Shown here: positions 32,769-41,623 of the stretch, in pieces
Position numbering within the stretch: position 1 is the stretch's first letter
Layout of the letters: every line of letters starts with the position of its first letter
Assembly: GCF_013141725.1 (NCBI RefSeq)
Contig: NZ_WHNZ01000085.1
Coordinates: 62,001-126,000 of the forward strand
Direction: 5' to 3'
Length of the DNA stretch: 64,000 nucleotides
Origin: Paenibacillus planticolens
GTDB taxonomy: Bacteria > Bacillota > Bacilli > Paenibacillales > NBRC-103111
The notes under the pieces: generated by a model
What the model saw: only the letters and a program-made list of their open reading frames with translations
Told to the model about the DNA's origin: nothing
The model's database searches: none
Position numbers and translations under genes: made by a program

Positions 32769-33758
32769 TTAAAGTTCAATAATGCTTGAAGTTTCAAATG
32801 AACGAATAGCCGCTTCAATAATCGTCTGCGCCTTCAGCGCTTCTTCTCCCGAGCCATTGATTTGATCGTAAGGCACCTTAGCGTCCAACTGTTCAATCCA
32901 ATCGCTGATGCGGCTTTTAAACGTTTCGTTGAAATGGCGCATACCGCCCAGATAGCTATAGCTTTCCGTAGCAATGCCATGGCGTGGATAGAAGGTTAAA
33001 TGCTCGCAAGCATCGTCCAGCACGAAACGTCCTTTGGAGCCGACAACTTCACAGCGCTCCAAGCCGTAGCTGGCTCCTGCATCGTAGCTGCCGACCAGAT
33101 TCCCGATCGCCCCGTTTTCAAATTCCAGCATAATCTGCGCATTGGACCAAATTTTGCGGTTTTCGCCTTTCATCATGAAGGCGGCTACCCGCTTCACATC
33201 CCCGCAGAAATAGCGAATCACATCGAAGGAGTGCGGATGAAGCGCACGCAGATGGAACCAAGGCGACGTTTCTACCGGATTGTTGATCCACATTTTCATA
33301 TTAATCATGTGCAATTGACCGAGGCGGCCTTCCTCCACCCATTCTTTCGCGCGAACCGCCGCCGGTGTAAACCGATGATTCAGGTTAACGGCAAATGGCA
33401 GTCGTTTCTCTTTGGCCAGCGCCACCATCCGCTCCCCTTCGTCAATCCGATTGGAAATCGGCTTTTCCCCCAGAACAGGAATGCCTGCCGCCAGAAGCTC
33501 CATCGTTGGCAGATAATGCTCTCCGCCGTTCTCTTCGCCTTTGGTCGCCATCGAGCAAGCATCCAAATGAATGCCGCTAGCCAGCATATCCTGTACGCTA
33601 TAAAAAGCTCTGCAGCCGAATTTGGCCGCTGCCGCATCCGCTTTCTCTTGAATAATGTCACACACAGCAACAAGCTCTGTTTTCGCATGTTCATGATACA
33701 CATTGGCATGGATCGAACCGATATTGCCTACCCCGACAACTCCAACCTTTAATGTCAT
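32769..33758 (-). CDS. Gfo/Idh/MocA-family oxidoreductase (second)
   Basis: Sugar or polyol dehydrogenase of 329 residues. The nucleotide site is VGVVGVGNIGSIH (a proper GxGxxG), the catalytic Lys is in VLGEKPIS and the substrate block is LRALHPHSFDVIRYFCGD. ATG at 33758 (MTLKVG) follows GGAGGA; ATG 33764 is too close to the ribosome site. It is a paralogue of the gene at 29493, but with an intact dinucleotide motif; two dehydrogenases in one operon could act in opposite directions, as in oxidise-cleave-reduce schemes. Confidence 0.87.
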   Translation of the reverse strand: MTLKVGVVGVGNIGSIHANVYHEHAKTELVAVCDIIQEKADAAAAKFGCRAFYSVQDMLASGIHLDACSMATKGEENGGEHYLPTMELLAAGIPVLGEKPISNRIDEGERMVALAKEKRLPFAVNLNHRFTPAAVRAKEWVEEGRLGQLHMINMKMWINNPVETSPWFHLRALHPHSFDVIRYFCGDVKRVAAFMMKGENRKIWSNAQIMLEFENGAIGNLVGSYDAGASYGLERCEVVGSKGRFVLDDACEHLTFYPRHGIATESYSYLGGMRHFNETFKSRISDWIEQLDAKVPYDQINGSGEEALKAQTIIEAAIRSFETSSIIEL

Positions 33759-33775
33759 CGCCATTCCTCCCGTTT

Positions 33776-34699
33776 CTAATGAACTTCTTGCGCGCCACCA
33801 AGAACCTCCCCGTGCAAATCACGGTACTGCCCAGGCGAGCAGCCAACCTTGCGCCGAAACAATTGCGTGAAAAAGGCCGGGTCCTCATAGCCTACACGCT
33901 GTGCAACATGAATCACTTTCTCATCGCTTTCCGCCAAATACTGCTTCGCCCGGTCAATCCGGATCTCATGAATCCGCTCCGTAACGGTCTGATTGGTTTC
34001 CTGCTTAAACACCCGGTTTAGCTGCCTGCTGCTCAAATTAAACAGCTCGCACAAGTCGGGGATGGTCATTTTTTTATCAAAATGGCGCTCCAGAAATCCA
34101 GTGATCCGGCGAACGAGTATCGAGTGATTCGCAGAGCGTGAGCTCTTCTTTTCCTTGGTTTCGGAATCCGCGTAGCAGCGAGACAACAAAATAAGCAGTT
34201 GCAGCAGTTGCAGCTTAATGATCGTTAAATAGCCCGGCCGGTGATGCTCCCATTCTGTCATCATCGTTTCAAACAAAGTAAGCACCGTATTTGCTGCCTG
34301 CCCCATCAGATTCAATCTATGGTGGAAGCGCTCTCTAGGATTTAAAAAAGGATGCACATAGTAGTAATCCATGGACTGTGACACGCCCAATTCCTTCAGC
34401 AGAGATTCATGAATCAGCTCCGGCGTAAACAGGCAGTTAATAATTTCGATACCTTCCCCCGGTTTCGTACGATACGTATGAACTTCCCCGGGATTGATAA
34501 TAAAGACATCGCCCGCTTGAATCCGGTAAGATTCGCCTTCAAACACATGCTCCGCTTGGCCGCTGACAACATAAACCAGCTCGATAAAATCGTGCGCATG
34601 CGCCGTCGGGATATTGTGCTGATTATGAATGCAGCGGTTAATCCAAAACGGAATTTGCTTGTCTTTCATAAATTGACTCTGTCTCAGTAGATATACCAT
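33776..34699 (-). CDS. AraC-family regulator with cupin sensor
   Basis: A 307-residue one-component regulator. The N-terminal cupin pocket is HAHDFIELVYVVSGQAEHVFEGESYRIQAGDVFIINPGEVHTY. The C-terminal double helix-turn-helix spans DKKMTIPDLCELFNLSSRQLNRVFKQETNQTVTERIHEIRIDRAKQYL and ...IHVAQRVGYEDPAFFTQLFRRKVGCSPGQYR. I place the start at 34699 (MVYLLRQSQF), preceded by AAGGA; the 34735 start has no ribosome site. It lies inside the operon, directly before the oxidoreductase genes, and probably activates the cluster on binding a sugar. Confidence 0.87.
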   Translation of the reverse strand: MVYLLRQSQFMKDKQIPFWINRCIHNQHNIPTAHAHDFIELVYVVSGQAEHVFEGESYRIQAGDVFIINPGEVHTYRTKPGEGIEIINCLFTPELIHESLLKELGVSQSMDYYYVHPFLNPRERFHHRLNLMGQAANTVLTLFETMMTEWEHHRPGYLTIIKLQLLQLLILLSRCYADSETKEKKSSRSANHSILVRRITGFLERHFDKKMTIPDLCELFNLSSRQLNRVFKQETNQTVTERIHEIRIDRAKQYLAESDEKVIHVAQRVGYEDPAFFTQLFRRKVGCSPGQYRDLHGEVLGGAQEVH

Positions 34700-34806
34700 A
34701 TGTACAAATCCTTCCTCTGCTTCTGTCTTCATCATAAGGCTTGCAGCTCATGTTTTCATTGCGGTTTCAGCCATCTTACAAGGGGATTGCGCCATTTCAA
34801 TCCGTT

Positions 34807-35571
34807 CTATACTTGAATGACATGAATAAATTTGCGCTGCAGCAGCTGAACATGATCAACAGGCGTTTGTTCATCGGTAATCAAATAATGAATCTGGTTC
34901 CAAGCGCCGATCATCGTAAAGGCCTGCATATCGAATTTACTGTAATCCGCAAGGACAAATACTTGCTCCGCCATGCCGATCATTTTCCGTTTCACCCGTG
35001 CTTGCATTTCATTCGACTCGCTGATGCCCCGTTCCATATGTACGCCTTTGCAGGAAACGAACGCTTTATTTACATGATACTCCTCCAAAGCCTGCTCCGT
35101 CAGCGGCCCTACGAAGGAAAGTGAATTGGGCACAAGGATGCCTCCTGTGCTGATGACGCTGACATTCTTTTTATCGCTTAGAACCAAAGCGACCTTCAAG
35201 GAGTTGGTGATGACGGTGAGAGGAATATCGGGCAGCTGAGCCGCCAAATGCCATGTCGTGGAGCTCGCATCGAGGACGATGCGATCGTGCGGCTCCACGT
35301 AGTTAACAGCTTGGGCCGAAATACGCTGCTTTTCCGTCACATGCACCGTTTCTCGAAGCTCGTATGACGTTTCGGACGTTTGCGGCTGCAGGCGGATCGC
35401 TCCGCCATAGCTGCGCAGCAATCGTCCTTCGCTTTCTAGGCGGTCCAAGTCCCGGCGGATCGTTTCTTCGGTAACCCGGCATATTTGGCTGAGTTCGGTG
35501 ACGCGCATGCTTCCCCGCTCGTTAACCAGCCGTAGAATGTGCTGAACCCTTTCCGCGACCAGCATCATCAA
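34807..35571 (-). CDS. DeoR/GlpR-family sugar-phosphate-responsive repressor
   Basis: 254 residues. The N-terminal winged helix-turn-helix is MRVTELSQICRVTEETIRRDLDRLESEGRLLRSYGGA, the DeoR hallmark. The C-terminal sensor is ribose-5-phosphate-isomerase-like: IVLDASSTTWHLAAQLPDIPLTVITNS, ISTGGILVPNSLSFVGPLTE and VFVLADYSKFD. DeoR regulators of this type are released by phosphorylated sugars. It is preceded by GGGAGGTG and sits between the second TIM-barrel gene and the AraC gene. A second regulator in one operon implies control at two levels. Confidence 0.9.
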   Translation of the reverse strand: MMMLVAERVQHILRLVNERGSMRVTELSQICRVTEETIRRDLDRLESEGRLLRSYGGAIRLQPQTSETSYELRETVHVTEKQRISAQAVNYVEPHDRIVLDASSTTWHLAAQLPDIPLTVITNSLKVALVLSDKKNVSVISTGGILVPNSLSFVGPLTEQALEEYHVNKAFVSCKGVHMERGISESNEMQARVKRKMIGMAEQVFVLADYSKFDMQAFTMIGAWNQIHYLITDEQTPVDHVQLLQRKFIHVIQV

Positions 35572-35616
35572 ACACCTCCCTGAGCCTCAGATTTCCGTTT
35601 CGAGTGATAGCTACAA

Positions 35617-36438
35617 TTAGCGGGCTTGGTCAAACGCGATCACCCGGTCGCGAATTTCGCAGAAATTGTGGATATTGACATATTCCAAAATAAAAGGAAC
35701 ACCCTCGGCTTGCTCATGATACAAATTCAGCAGCTTCACCCAGTCGATACCCCCGTCCCCGACGCAGCGGCCGTAGGTGTCATTAACTTTGCGGTCTTTC
35801 CCGTGAAAGTAAGCCAGATGCGGCGCTAAATACCGGAACATCTCCTCTTCCGAATTATTCGCAATTAAATTCGCCGGATCCAGCAGCACTTGGACGTGCG
35901 GCGACCCCACCTGCGCCAACAAATCAGCCGTTCGTTTGGCACTCGGCACAACATCCAGCACACATGGCTCAAGCGCCAGCTTAATGCCGTAATGTCCCGC
36001 ACGCTCTCCAAGCCAGCTAATCTGCTGTTTCAGCCGGTCGAAATCCTGCTCGTACGAATCGGCCTGAATTCCCCGTTTTCCCGGGATGAATCCGCACTCT
36101 GTCGCAACGACCGGCACACCGGTGCCCGCAGCAATCTGCATATGCCGTTCAAAATAACGCAAATTTTCCTCCATTTCCCTTTCATCTGTTTCCAATAAAT
36201 TCGTAAACACGCCAATCGAGGCGACTTCAACGCCATGCTTGCGGTAGGTGTCTACGATTTCTTGGCTTCTTTTATCCGTTAAATCGCTGAGATCACTCCG
36301 TCCGTTGTAGCGCCAATAGTTGGAATCCGTTTGCGAGAAGCACAGCTCTGTCCACCTGAATCCGCGCTCAGCCAGCAGCGCTGCCACCTCTTCGTTCGAT
36401 AACTGAGGAAAGCTGCGTGAAACGACACCCATATCCAT
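35617..36438 (-). CDS. Sugar phosphate isomerase/epimerase-like TIM barrel (second)
   Basis: 273 residues of the xylose-isomerase-like superfamily. Metal-ligand positions are visible in ERGFRWTELCFSQ, VPVVATECGFIPGKRG, GIKLALEPCVLDVVPSAK, VQVLLDPANLIANNSEE, LAYFHGKDRKVN and PFILEYVNIHNF. It is only distantly related to the first such protein in the cluster, so the two should differ in reaction. Start ATG after AAAGGTGG. It lies 27 bp after the small membrane protein genes and before the DeoR gene. Confidence 0.83.
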   Translation of the reverse strand: MDMGVVSRSFPQLSNEEVAALLAERGFRWTELCFSQTDSNYWRYNGRSDLSDLTDKRSQEIVDTYRKHGVEVASIGVFTNLLETDEREMEENLRYFERHMQIAAGTGVPVVATECGFIPGKRGIQADSYEQDFDRLKQQISWLGERAGHYGIKLALEPCVLDVVPSAKRTADLLAQVGSPHVQVLLDPANLIANNSEEEMFRYLAPHLAYFHGKDRKVNDTYGRCVGDGGIDWVKLLNLYHEQAEGVPFILEYVNIHNFCEIRDRVIAFDQAR

Positions 36439-36465
36439 ACGGACTAACCCACCTTTACTTGAAAA

Positions 36466-36921
36466 TTATCGCAAGGCCCGCCTGCGAGCCGCACTTATAG
36501 CAAACCAGCCTAGCAAGAGAGTTAAAGCGCCTTCAACGATTAAAAAAAGCATCATATGCGCTTCAAAAGGCACGCCGAGCAAAACATGCGAAAGGAAATT
36601 ACATACAAATAATAGCCCCAGTTGTATCGCCAGCAGCATGGCCGAAGCTTGCAGCACCTGCCCCGCCTCCGCCTTCTTTTTTAAATCATATTGGCAGTAA
36701 AAGACGTAAGCGAGCCATGCCACGCCCATGAGCAGAAACGAAAAATTATCAATCCCTTGCCAGGAATCACGTTTGACGCCAAAAAAGGTTAGCAAAACCA
36801 GCAGCAGACCCCGCAGCTCGAACCAATTGATAATGCCCAGCGCCGAGGTGATCACCGTTATTCCCACGGATTTATACCCTGCCGACGGATCTCGCTGTTT
36901 CATCTCAAGAAAAGGATCCAT
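36466..36921 (-). CDS. Small integral membrane protein of unknown function
   Basis: I do not recognise this gene. Its 151 residues hold four hydrophobic helices (VGITVITSALGIINWFELRGLLLVLLTFFG, NFSFLLMGVAWLAYVFYC, ASAMLLAIQLGLLFVCNFLSHVLLG, MLFLIVEGALTLLLGWFAI) and a basic tail RRRALR. It overlaps the previous gene by 17 bp, so it is translated with it. Position directly after the transporter ATPases suggests an accessory role in uptake, but nothing in the sequence proves it. Confidence 0.7.
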   Translation of the reverse strand: MDPFLEMKQRDPSAGYKSVGITVITSALGIINWFELRGLLLVLLTFFGVKRDSWQGIDNFSFLLMGVAWLAYVFYCQYDLKKKAEAGQVLQASAMLLAIQLGLLFVCNFLSHVLLGVPFEAHMMLFLIVEGALTLLLGWFAISAARRRALR

Positions 36922-37303
36922 ACGTGCCAGCGTCCCTCCATTCCCTTTCTACTCTATGCAGGATGCGCAGCGTGGCTTTTCGCGCTTCTTCGTTTTCCAC
37001 CAGGGTTGATCTCTTGACAAAGGCTGTAAGCTTACCGATTTTGTTCAAATATGACTTTCGCGCCCTTCTTTCAATTCGGTTCACTTGCTTACTATTGCCC
37101 AGCTTTTGATGTTGAATCATGCGGAGGTTGTACTTGGCCGACCATGTTTCGGGGATCGAGCCTGTCGCTGTAACGGTCTCTAAGTCGCGCAGCTTGCCTC
37201 CGACCATTTTCTCGAGCAGCACTCTCATATACCATAACGAACCGAGCATAATAAGGCTAAGACCGACGAAGAACGCAAGAAGAGTAAGTAAAATATACGT
37301 CAT
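36905..37303 (-). CDS. Small membrane-anchored protein of unknown function
   Basis: Not recognised. The 132 residues start with a single membrane helix (TYILLTLLAFFVGLSLIMLGSLWYM), followed by a strongly basic, helical cytoplasmic domain (NSKQVNRIERRARKSYLNKIGKLTAFVKRSTLV). Its start overlaps the upstream ATPase stop by 4 bp (ATGA) and its end overlaps the next small membrane gene. This coupling makes both part of the transporter module. Confidence 0.7.
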   Translation of the reverse strand: MTYILLTLLAFFVGLSLIMLGSLWYMRVLLEKMVGGKLRDLETVTATGSIPETWSAKYNLRMIQHQKLGNSKQVNRIERRARKSYLNKIGKLTAFVKRSTLVENEEARKATLRILHRVEREWRDAGTYGSFS

Positions 37304-38325
37304 ACCAACGTCGCCCCCCTCAGGTCAAGCTCCCCTGCAAAATGGCATGCTGCGAAATGTCCGTCCCCTACCTGCTTCAATTCAGGAGCCTGCTTTTTGC
37401 AAATATCTTTGGCGTATGCGCATCTCGGATGAAAATAGCAGCCGGATGGCGGATTCGCCGGATTCGCGACTTCGCCTTGCAAAATAATGCGGTTCGACTT
37501 CTTGCGCGGATCGGGCACAGGCTTCGCAGAGAGCAGCGCCTCCGTGTATGGATGCTTAGGCGAAGCGAATACATCCTTCGTTGCCGCAGTCTCCACCATT
37601 TTGCCGACATACATAACGCCGACTCGGTTAGATATATGCTGGATCACACCAAGATCATGAGAAATAAACAGGTAGGACAAGTTCAATTTCTCCTGCAGAT
37701 CCTGCAGCAGGTTAATAATTTGCGCCTGCACGGACACGTCCAAAGCCGATACGGCTTCATCGCAAACGATGAACTTCGGGTTCGTCGCCAAAGCTCGGGC
37801 AATGCCAATCCGTTGCCGCTGCCCTCCGCTGAAAGCATGCGGATAACGCTCCAGATGGCGGCTGTTCAGGCCGACCATCTCCATGAGCTCGGCCACGCGC
37901 TCTTTCAGCTCTGCGCCGTGCGCCATGCCGTTGCAGACGAGCGGCTCGGCAATGATGTTGAGCACAGTCATCCGGGGATTGAGAGAGGAGTACGGATCTT
38001 GGAAGATCAGCTGCATATCGCGCCGTATGGCTCGCAATCCCTTAGGATCAAGCTGCAGCACTTCTTGCATGTGACCTTGACGGTCCCGGAAAAGCACCGA
38101 TCCTGCCGTCGGTTCGATCGCGCGAAGAATGCAGCGTCCGAGTGTCGTTTTGCCGCAGCCGGATTCGCCGACTAGACCGAACGTTTCGCCGGGGCGGATA
38201 TGAAACCGGACATCGTCAACCGCTTTGACATAACCGACGTTTTTTTGCAAGAACCCTTTTTTGATCGGGAAATATTTCCGCATATAGCGGACATCCAGAA
38301 TGAGTTCGTCCGTTTGTACGCTCAT
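37300..38325 (-). CDS. Opp/Dpp-type ABC transporter ATPase, F subunit
   Basis: 341 residues. Walker A GESGCGKTTLGR, signature FSGGQRQRIGIARAL, Walker B FIVCDEAVSALDVSVQ, switch SHDLGVI. The C-terminal oligopeptide-transporter extension PPSGCYFHPRCAYAKDICKKQAPEL is present, with the Cys residues that bind an iron-sulfur cluster in this group. It overlaps the D subunit by 4 bp. Together with the B, C and D subunits and the binding protein it forms an importer of the peptide/nickel class. In this catabolic setting the cargo is more likely an oligosaccharide than a peptide, as known for some Opp-class systems. Confidence 0.92.
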   Translation of the reverse strand: MSVQTDELILDVRYMRKYFPIKKGFLQKNVGYVKAVDDVRFHIRPGETFGLVGESGCGKTTLGRCILRAIEPTAGSVLFRDRQGHMQEVLQLDPKGLRAIRRDMQLIFQDPYSSLNPRMTVLNIIAEPLVCNGMAHGAELKERVAELMEMVGLNSRHLERYPHAFSGGQRQRIGIARALATNPKFIVCDEAVSALDVSVQAQIINLLQDLQEKLNLSYLFISHDLGVIQHISNRVGVMYVGKMVETAATKDVFASPKHPYTEALLSAKPVPDPRKKSNRIILQGEVANPANPPSGCYFHPRCAYAKDICKKQAPELKQVGDGHFAACHFAGELDLRGATLV

Positions 38326-39356
38326 GAGATCACCTCGGCTTCTTTAAGCTCCGTTTCTACCAGCAAGCAGCGAACTTTATGATCTTTGCTGACCTCGACG
38401 AGCGGAACGTCCGCTATGTTGCAAACGCCATCGATCGCCAGTTTGCAGCGGGAATAGAAGCCGCAGCCCTTCGGTAAATTCATCGGGAAAGGAACGGTCC
38501 CTTCGATCGACTCCAACCTTTTGTTCTCTCTTCCTATAGCCGGAATCGAATTCAGCAGCGCCTTTGTGTACGGATGCTTCGGATTATGAAATAAGGAGTC
38601 GACATCCGTATACTCGACTACCTTCCCAAGATACATAACCGCTACTTCATCCGACATTTCGGCAATGACGCCAAGATCATGCGTAATAAAAATAACGGAC
38701 GTATCATGATTCGCTTTTAGATCGTTAATCAGCTGCAGCACTTGCGCTTGGACCGTAACATCCAAGGCGGTCGTCGGCTCATCCGCAATAAGAATCGAGG
38801 GATTGCAGGACAGCGCCATTGCGATCATGGCCCGCTGCCGCATCCCGCCCGAAAGCTGGTGCGGATATTCGCTAAGCCGCTGCTCGGGATTTGACATGCC
38901 TACCTTGCGCAAAATATCCACCGCCAGCCGGTAAGCTTCCTTTTTATCTTCTGTCACATGCAGCAATATCGCTTCCATAATTTGATTGCCAACGGTATGA
39001 ATAGGGGAAAACGCCTTCATTGGCTCCTGAAAAATCATCGCAATCTCGTCGCCCCGGATATCCCGAATTTCCTTCCCTCGCGGGTCCAGCTTCACCAGAT
39101 CCACTGATTCATTACGCCCTGCCCCGCTTCGTTGCAGTCTAATTTCGCCCTCCACTTCGCCCGGTTTGGGCACGATGCGCAGCAGCGCTTGCGAGGTGAC
39201 GCTTTTGCCGCAGCCGCTTTCGCCGACAATGCCGAGCGTCATGCCGCGTTTGATTTGCAGATCGACGCCGTCTACGGCCTTCAACACGCCTTCGTCCAAA
39301 TGGAAGTGAACTTTGACGTCCTTCATTTCCAAAATAACGTTATCCCTGTTTGCCAT
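38322..39356 (-). CDS. Opp/Dpp-type ABC transporter ATPase, D subunit
   Basis: 344 residues. Walker A GESGCGKSVTSQ, signature LSGGMRQRAMIAMAL, Walker B ILIADEPTTALDVTVQ, switch THDLGVIAEM. The C-terminal PKGCGFYSRCKLAIDGVC carries the family's Cys-rich extension. Linked to the F subunit gene by a 4-bp overlap and to the C-subunit permease by a 12-bp gap. Function as for the F subunit: it powers import by the Opp/Dpp-like system of the cluster. Confidence 0.92.
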   Translation of the reverse strand: MANRDNVILEMKDVKVHFHLDEGVLKAVDGVDLQIKRGMTLGIVGESGCGKSVTSQALLRIVPKPGEVEGEIRLQRSGAGRNESVDLVKLDPRGKEIRDIRGDEIAMIFQEPMKAFSPIHTVGNQIMEAILLHVTEDKKEAYRLAVDILRKVGMSNPEQRLSEYPHQLSGGMRQRAMIAMALSCNPSILIADEPTTALDVTVQAQVLQLINDLKANHDTSVIFITHDLGVIAEMSDEVAVMYLGKVVEYTDVDSLFHNPKHPYTKALLNSIPAIGRENKRLESIEGTVPFPMNLPKGCGFYSRCKLAIDGVCNIADVPLVEVSKDHKVRCLLVETELKEAEVIS

Positions 39357-39368
39357 TCACTCCACCTC

Positions 39369-40529
39369 CTATTTGTAAGGATCTGCCGCATCGCGAAGTC
39401 CGTCTCCAAGGAAATTAAACATTAAAACCGTCACAATAATGAATGCCGCCGGCCACAGCAGCCAGGGATGATGGGCTAGCGTTTCCAGGTTTTGCGCATC
39501 CTGCAGCAGCACGCCCCAGCTTACAACAGGCGCTTGGAGTCCGATCCCGAGAAAGCTTAATGCCGTTTCGCCGAGAATCGTACCGGGAATCGAAAGAGTT
39601 ACATTCACGATAATGTAACTGGCGAAAGATGGCAGCAGATGCTTGCGAATGATGCGGAAATCGCTCGCTCCGGCAAGTCTGGCCGCCATGGTGAAATCCT
39701 CCTCGCGGAGGGACAAAATTTTCCCGCGTACGACACGGGCAAGTCCTGTCCAGCCGATGATGGAGAAGATCAGAATCAATCCAAAATAAGTTTGCAGCGC
39801 TGACCAATCCCTCGGTAATGCCGCTGTTAGCGCCATCCAAAGCGGAATGGTCGGAATGCAAATGAGCAAATCTATCGTTCGCTGAATGATGGTGTCTGTC
39901 ACACCGCCCAAGTAGCCGGATATCCCACCCAGCACTAATCCCAAAATGAGCGTCACGATAATGCCCAGAAGTCCGAACGATAGCGAGATTCGGGCGCCGT
40001 AAATGATTCTGGACAGCAGATCGTGCCCCAGCTTATCCGTCCCCATCAGGATGAGCGCATCTTTCGGATTTTTCAGTCCGAACAAGTGACGTTCCATCGG
40101 AATTAATCCCCACAGTTTATACGGCTCGCCTTTGGTGAAGAAATAAATCTCAAACTTTTTAGCCGGGTCCTCGGAGAATGTGCGTTTAAACGTATTCGGA
40201 TCGACTTTCTCGCTCATTCCGTAGACGAACGGCCTGAGTTGAAAGCCTTTGTTCGGATCGACAAAATGAATTTTCTGCGGAGCGGCATTCTTATAGTCGG
40301 AATACCTTGCATCCTGCAGCGTAGGCGCCAGAAACTCACAGAAAACAGCGACCAGATAAAACAAGATCAGCACGGCCGCAGAGAAAACCGCCATTTTGTG
40401 CTTGATGAATTTCCACCACATCAGCTGCCACTGGGAAGCGACCTCGTATTGATTGTCGGCTCCGATTCGGTTCCGGTTCTTCACTTTGGTCCTTCGCAAC
40501 CGATTCGCAATCGTCGTCATGGCACTCAT
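39369..40529 (-). CDS. Opp/Dpp-type ABC transporter permease, C subunit
   Basis: 386 residues. A long N-terminal soluble part follows the first helix (KHKMAVFSAAVLILFYLVAVFCEFLAP), then a large extracytoplasmic insert of about 120 residues, longer than in most peptide DppC proteins. The core has RIIYGARISLSFGLLGIIVTLILG, GWTGLARVVRGKILSLREEDFTMAARLAGASDFRI (EAA-loop) and the C-terminal GDGLRDAADP, which is diagnostic. The start overlaps the B subunit by 4 bp. The large insert may reflect an unusual cargo. Confidence 0.9.
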   Translation of the reverse strand: MSAMTTIANRLRRTKVKNRNRIGADNQYEVASQWQLMWWKFIKHKMAVFSAAVLILFYLVAVFCEFLAPTLQDARYSDYKNAAPQKIHFVDPNKGFQLRPFVYGMSEKVDPNTFKRTFSEDPAKKFEIYFFTKGEPYKLWGLIPMERHLFGLKNPKDALILMGTDKLGHDLLSRIIYGARISLSFGLLGIIVTLILGLVLGGISGYLGGVTDTIIQRTIDLLICIPTIPLWMALTAALPRDWSALQTYFGLILIFSIIGWTGLARVVRGKILSLREEDFTMAARLAGASDFRIIRKHLLPSFASYIIVNVTLSIPGTILGETALSFLGIGLQAPVVSWGVLLQDAQNLETLAHHPWLLWPAAFIIVTVLMFNFLGDGLRDAADPYK

Positions 40530-41524
40530 TCTGCAACACCCCCGAAGCGTATTCTCGGGTCAACGAATGCAAGCAAAATATCCGATAGCAACGTCCCGAT
40601 GACCGTCATGACGCTAAGAATCAACAAGAAGCTTCCCGTTAAGTAAACGTCCTGAAACATCAAAGCTTTGAGAAGCATCGGACCTGTGGTTTGCAAGTTA
40701 AGTACGATCGAGACGATCGCTTCACCGGAAATCAGTGCCGGCAGCGTCCAGCCGATCGTCGAAATCAGCGGGTTGATCGCCAAGCGCACAGGGTATTTGA
40801 ACAGCAGCTTGCCTTCCGGTACGCCCTTGGCTCTTGCGGTGATCACATACTGCTTCGACAACTCATCCAGCAGCATCCCCCGTGTAATACGAATGAGCGA
40901 TGCCGTTCCGGACATCCCGATGACCACGACAGGAATGATAAGCCTTGGCAGCATATTCATAATTTTGTCCATACTCCAAGGGGCGTCTACATATTGAGCT
41001 GAGAATAACCCTGTAATCGAAACGCCTGTCTGCGCGAAAATGACATACACAATAATCAAAGCAATAAGAAATCCCGGCATTGCCAGACCGATAAAGCCTA
41101 TAAACGTAAACACATAGTCAAGTGCCGAATATTGATGGGTAGCTGAGTAAATCCCGATCGGAATCGCAATCAACCACACAAAGATCAGGCAAATGAGCGA
41201 TATGATAACTGTCAGCGCCAGTCTTGGACCAATGACTTCTGTCACAGGCTGATTCCATTGAAAAGAACGACCCAAGTCACCGTGAAGTATAATATTTTTG
41301 ATCCAAATGATGTACTGAACAATCAACGACTTATCTAACCCATAAAGCTGCTGAAGGTTGATGATCGTACTTTCCGAAACCGCTGTTCCCGACTGCTTTA
41401 ATGTCGCAACATACTGTGTCAGAAAGTCACCGGGTGGAAGCTGAATAATCACAAACACGATAATACTGATAGCGATAAGCAGCGGAATAAGCTGCAAAAG
41501 CCGGTAAGAGATATAATTCAGCAT
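40526..41524 (-). CDS. Opp/Dpp-type ABC transporter permease, B subunit
   Basis: 332 residues from ATG 41524 (MLNYISYRLLQLIPLL), which follows AAGGAGG; a longer frame to 41569 is not supported. The typical B-subunit segments are all here: IIVFVIIQLPPGDFLTQYV, QQLYGLDKSLIVQYIIWIKNIILHGDLGRSF, and the cytoplasmic loop ITRGMLLDELSKQYVITARAKGVPEGKLLFKYPVR. Six helices. It is overlapped by the C subunit and separated from the binding-protein gene by 99 bp that hold a strong hairpin. Confidence 0.91.
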   Translation of the reverse strand: MLNYISYRLLQLIPLLIAISIIVFVIIQLPPGDFLTQYVATLKQSGTAVSESTIINLQQLYGLDKSLIVQYIIWIKNIILHGDLGRSFQWNQPVTEVIGPRLALTVIISLICLIFVWLIAIPIGIYSATHQYSALDYVFTFIGFIGLAMPGFLIALIIVYVIFAQTGVSITGLFSAQYVDAPWSMDKIMNMLPRLIIPVVVIGMSGTASLIRITRGMLLDELSKQYVITARAKGVPEGKLLFKYPVRLAINPLISTIGWTLPALISGEAIVSIVLNLQTTGPMLLKALMFQDVYLTGSFLLILSVMTVIGTLLSDILLAFVDPRIRFGGVAE

Positions 41525-41569
41525 GTGATTCCTCCTTCCAAAAATGTGCCCTGTCTCAGAACGAACCAT

Positions 41570-41605
41570 GAGCCCGGATCAAACGACCTGCCGCCGTCCG
41601 GGCTC
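41570..41605 (-). other. Intercistronic stem-loop between binding protein and permease genes
   Basis: GAGCCCGGA and TCCGGGCTC form a perfect 9-bp stem with an 18-base loop and no T-run. Such hairpins after binding-protein genes usually protect the upstream mRNA and let more binding protein than permease be made. Confidence 0.65.
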
Positions 41606-41623
41606 GCATTGGCTCCTGTTCGC

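Noticed and set aside
37342..38175. Plus-strand frame of 277 codons inside the Opp-type F-subunit ATPase gene
   Set aside because: Antisense shadow; composition rich in His/Arg/Gln is typical of reversed GC-rich codons.
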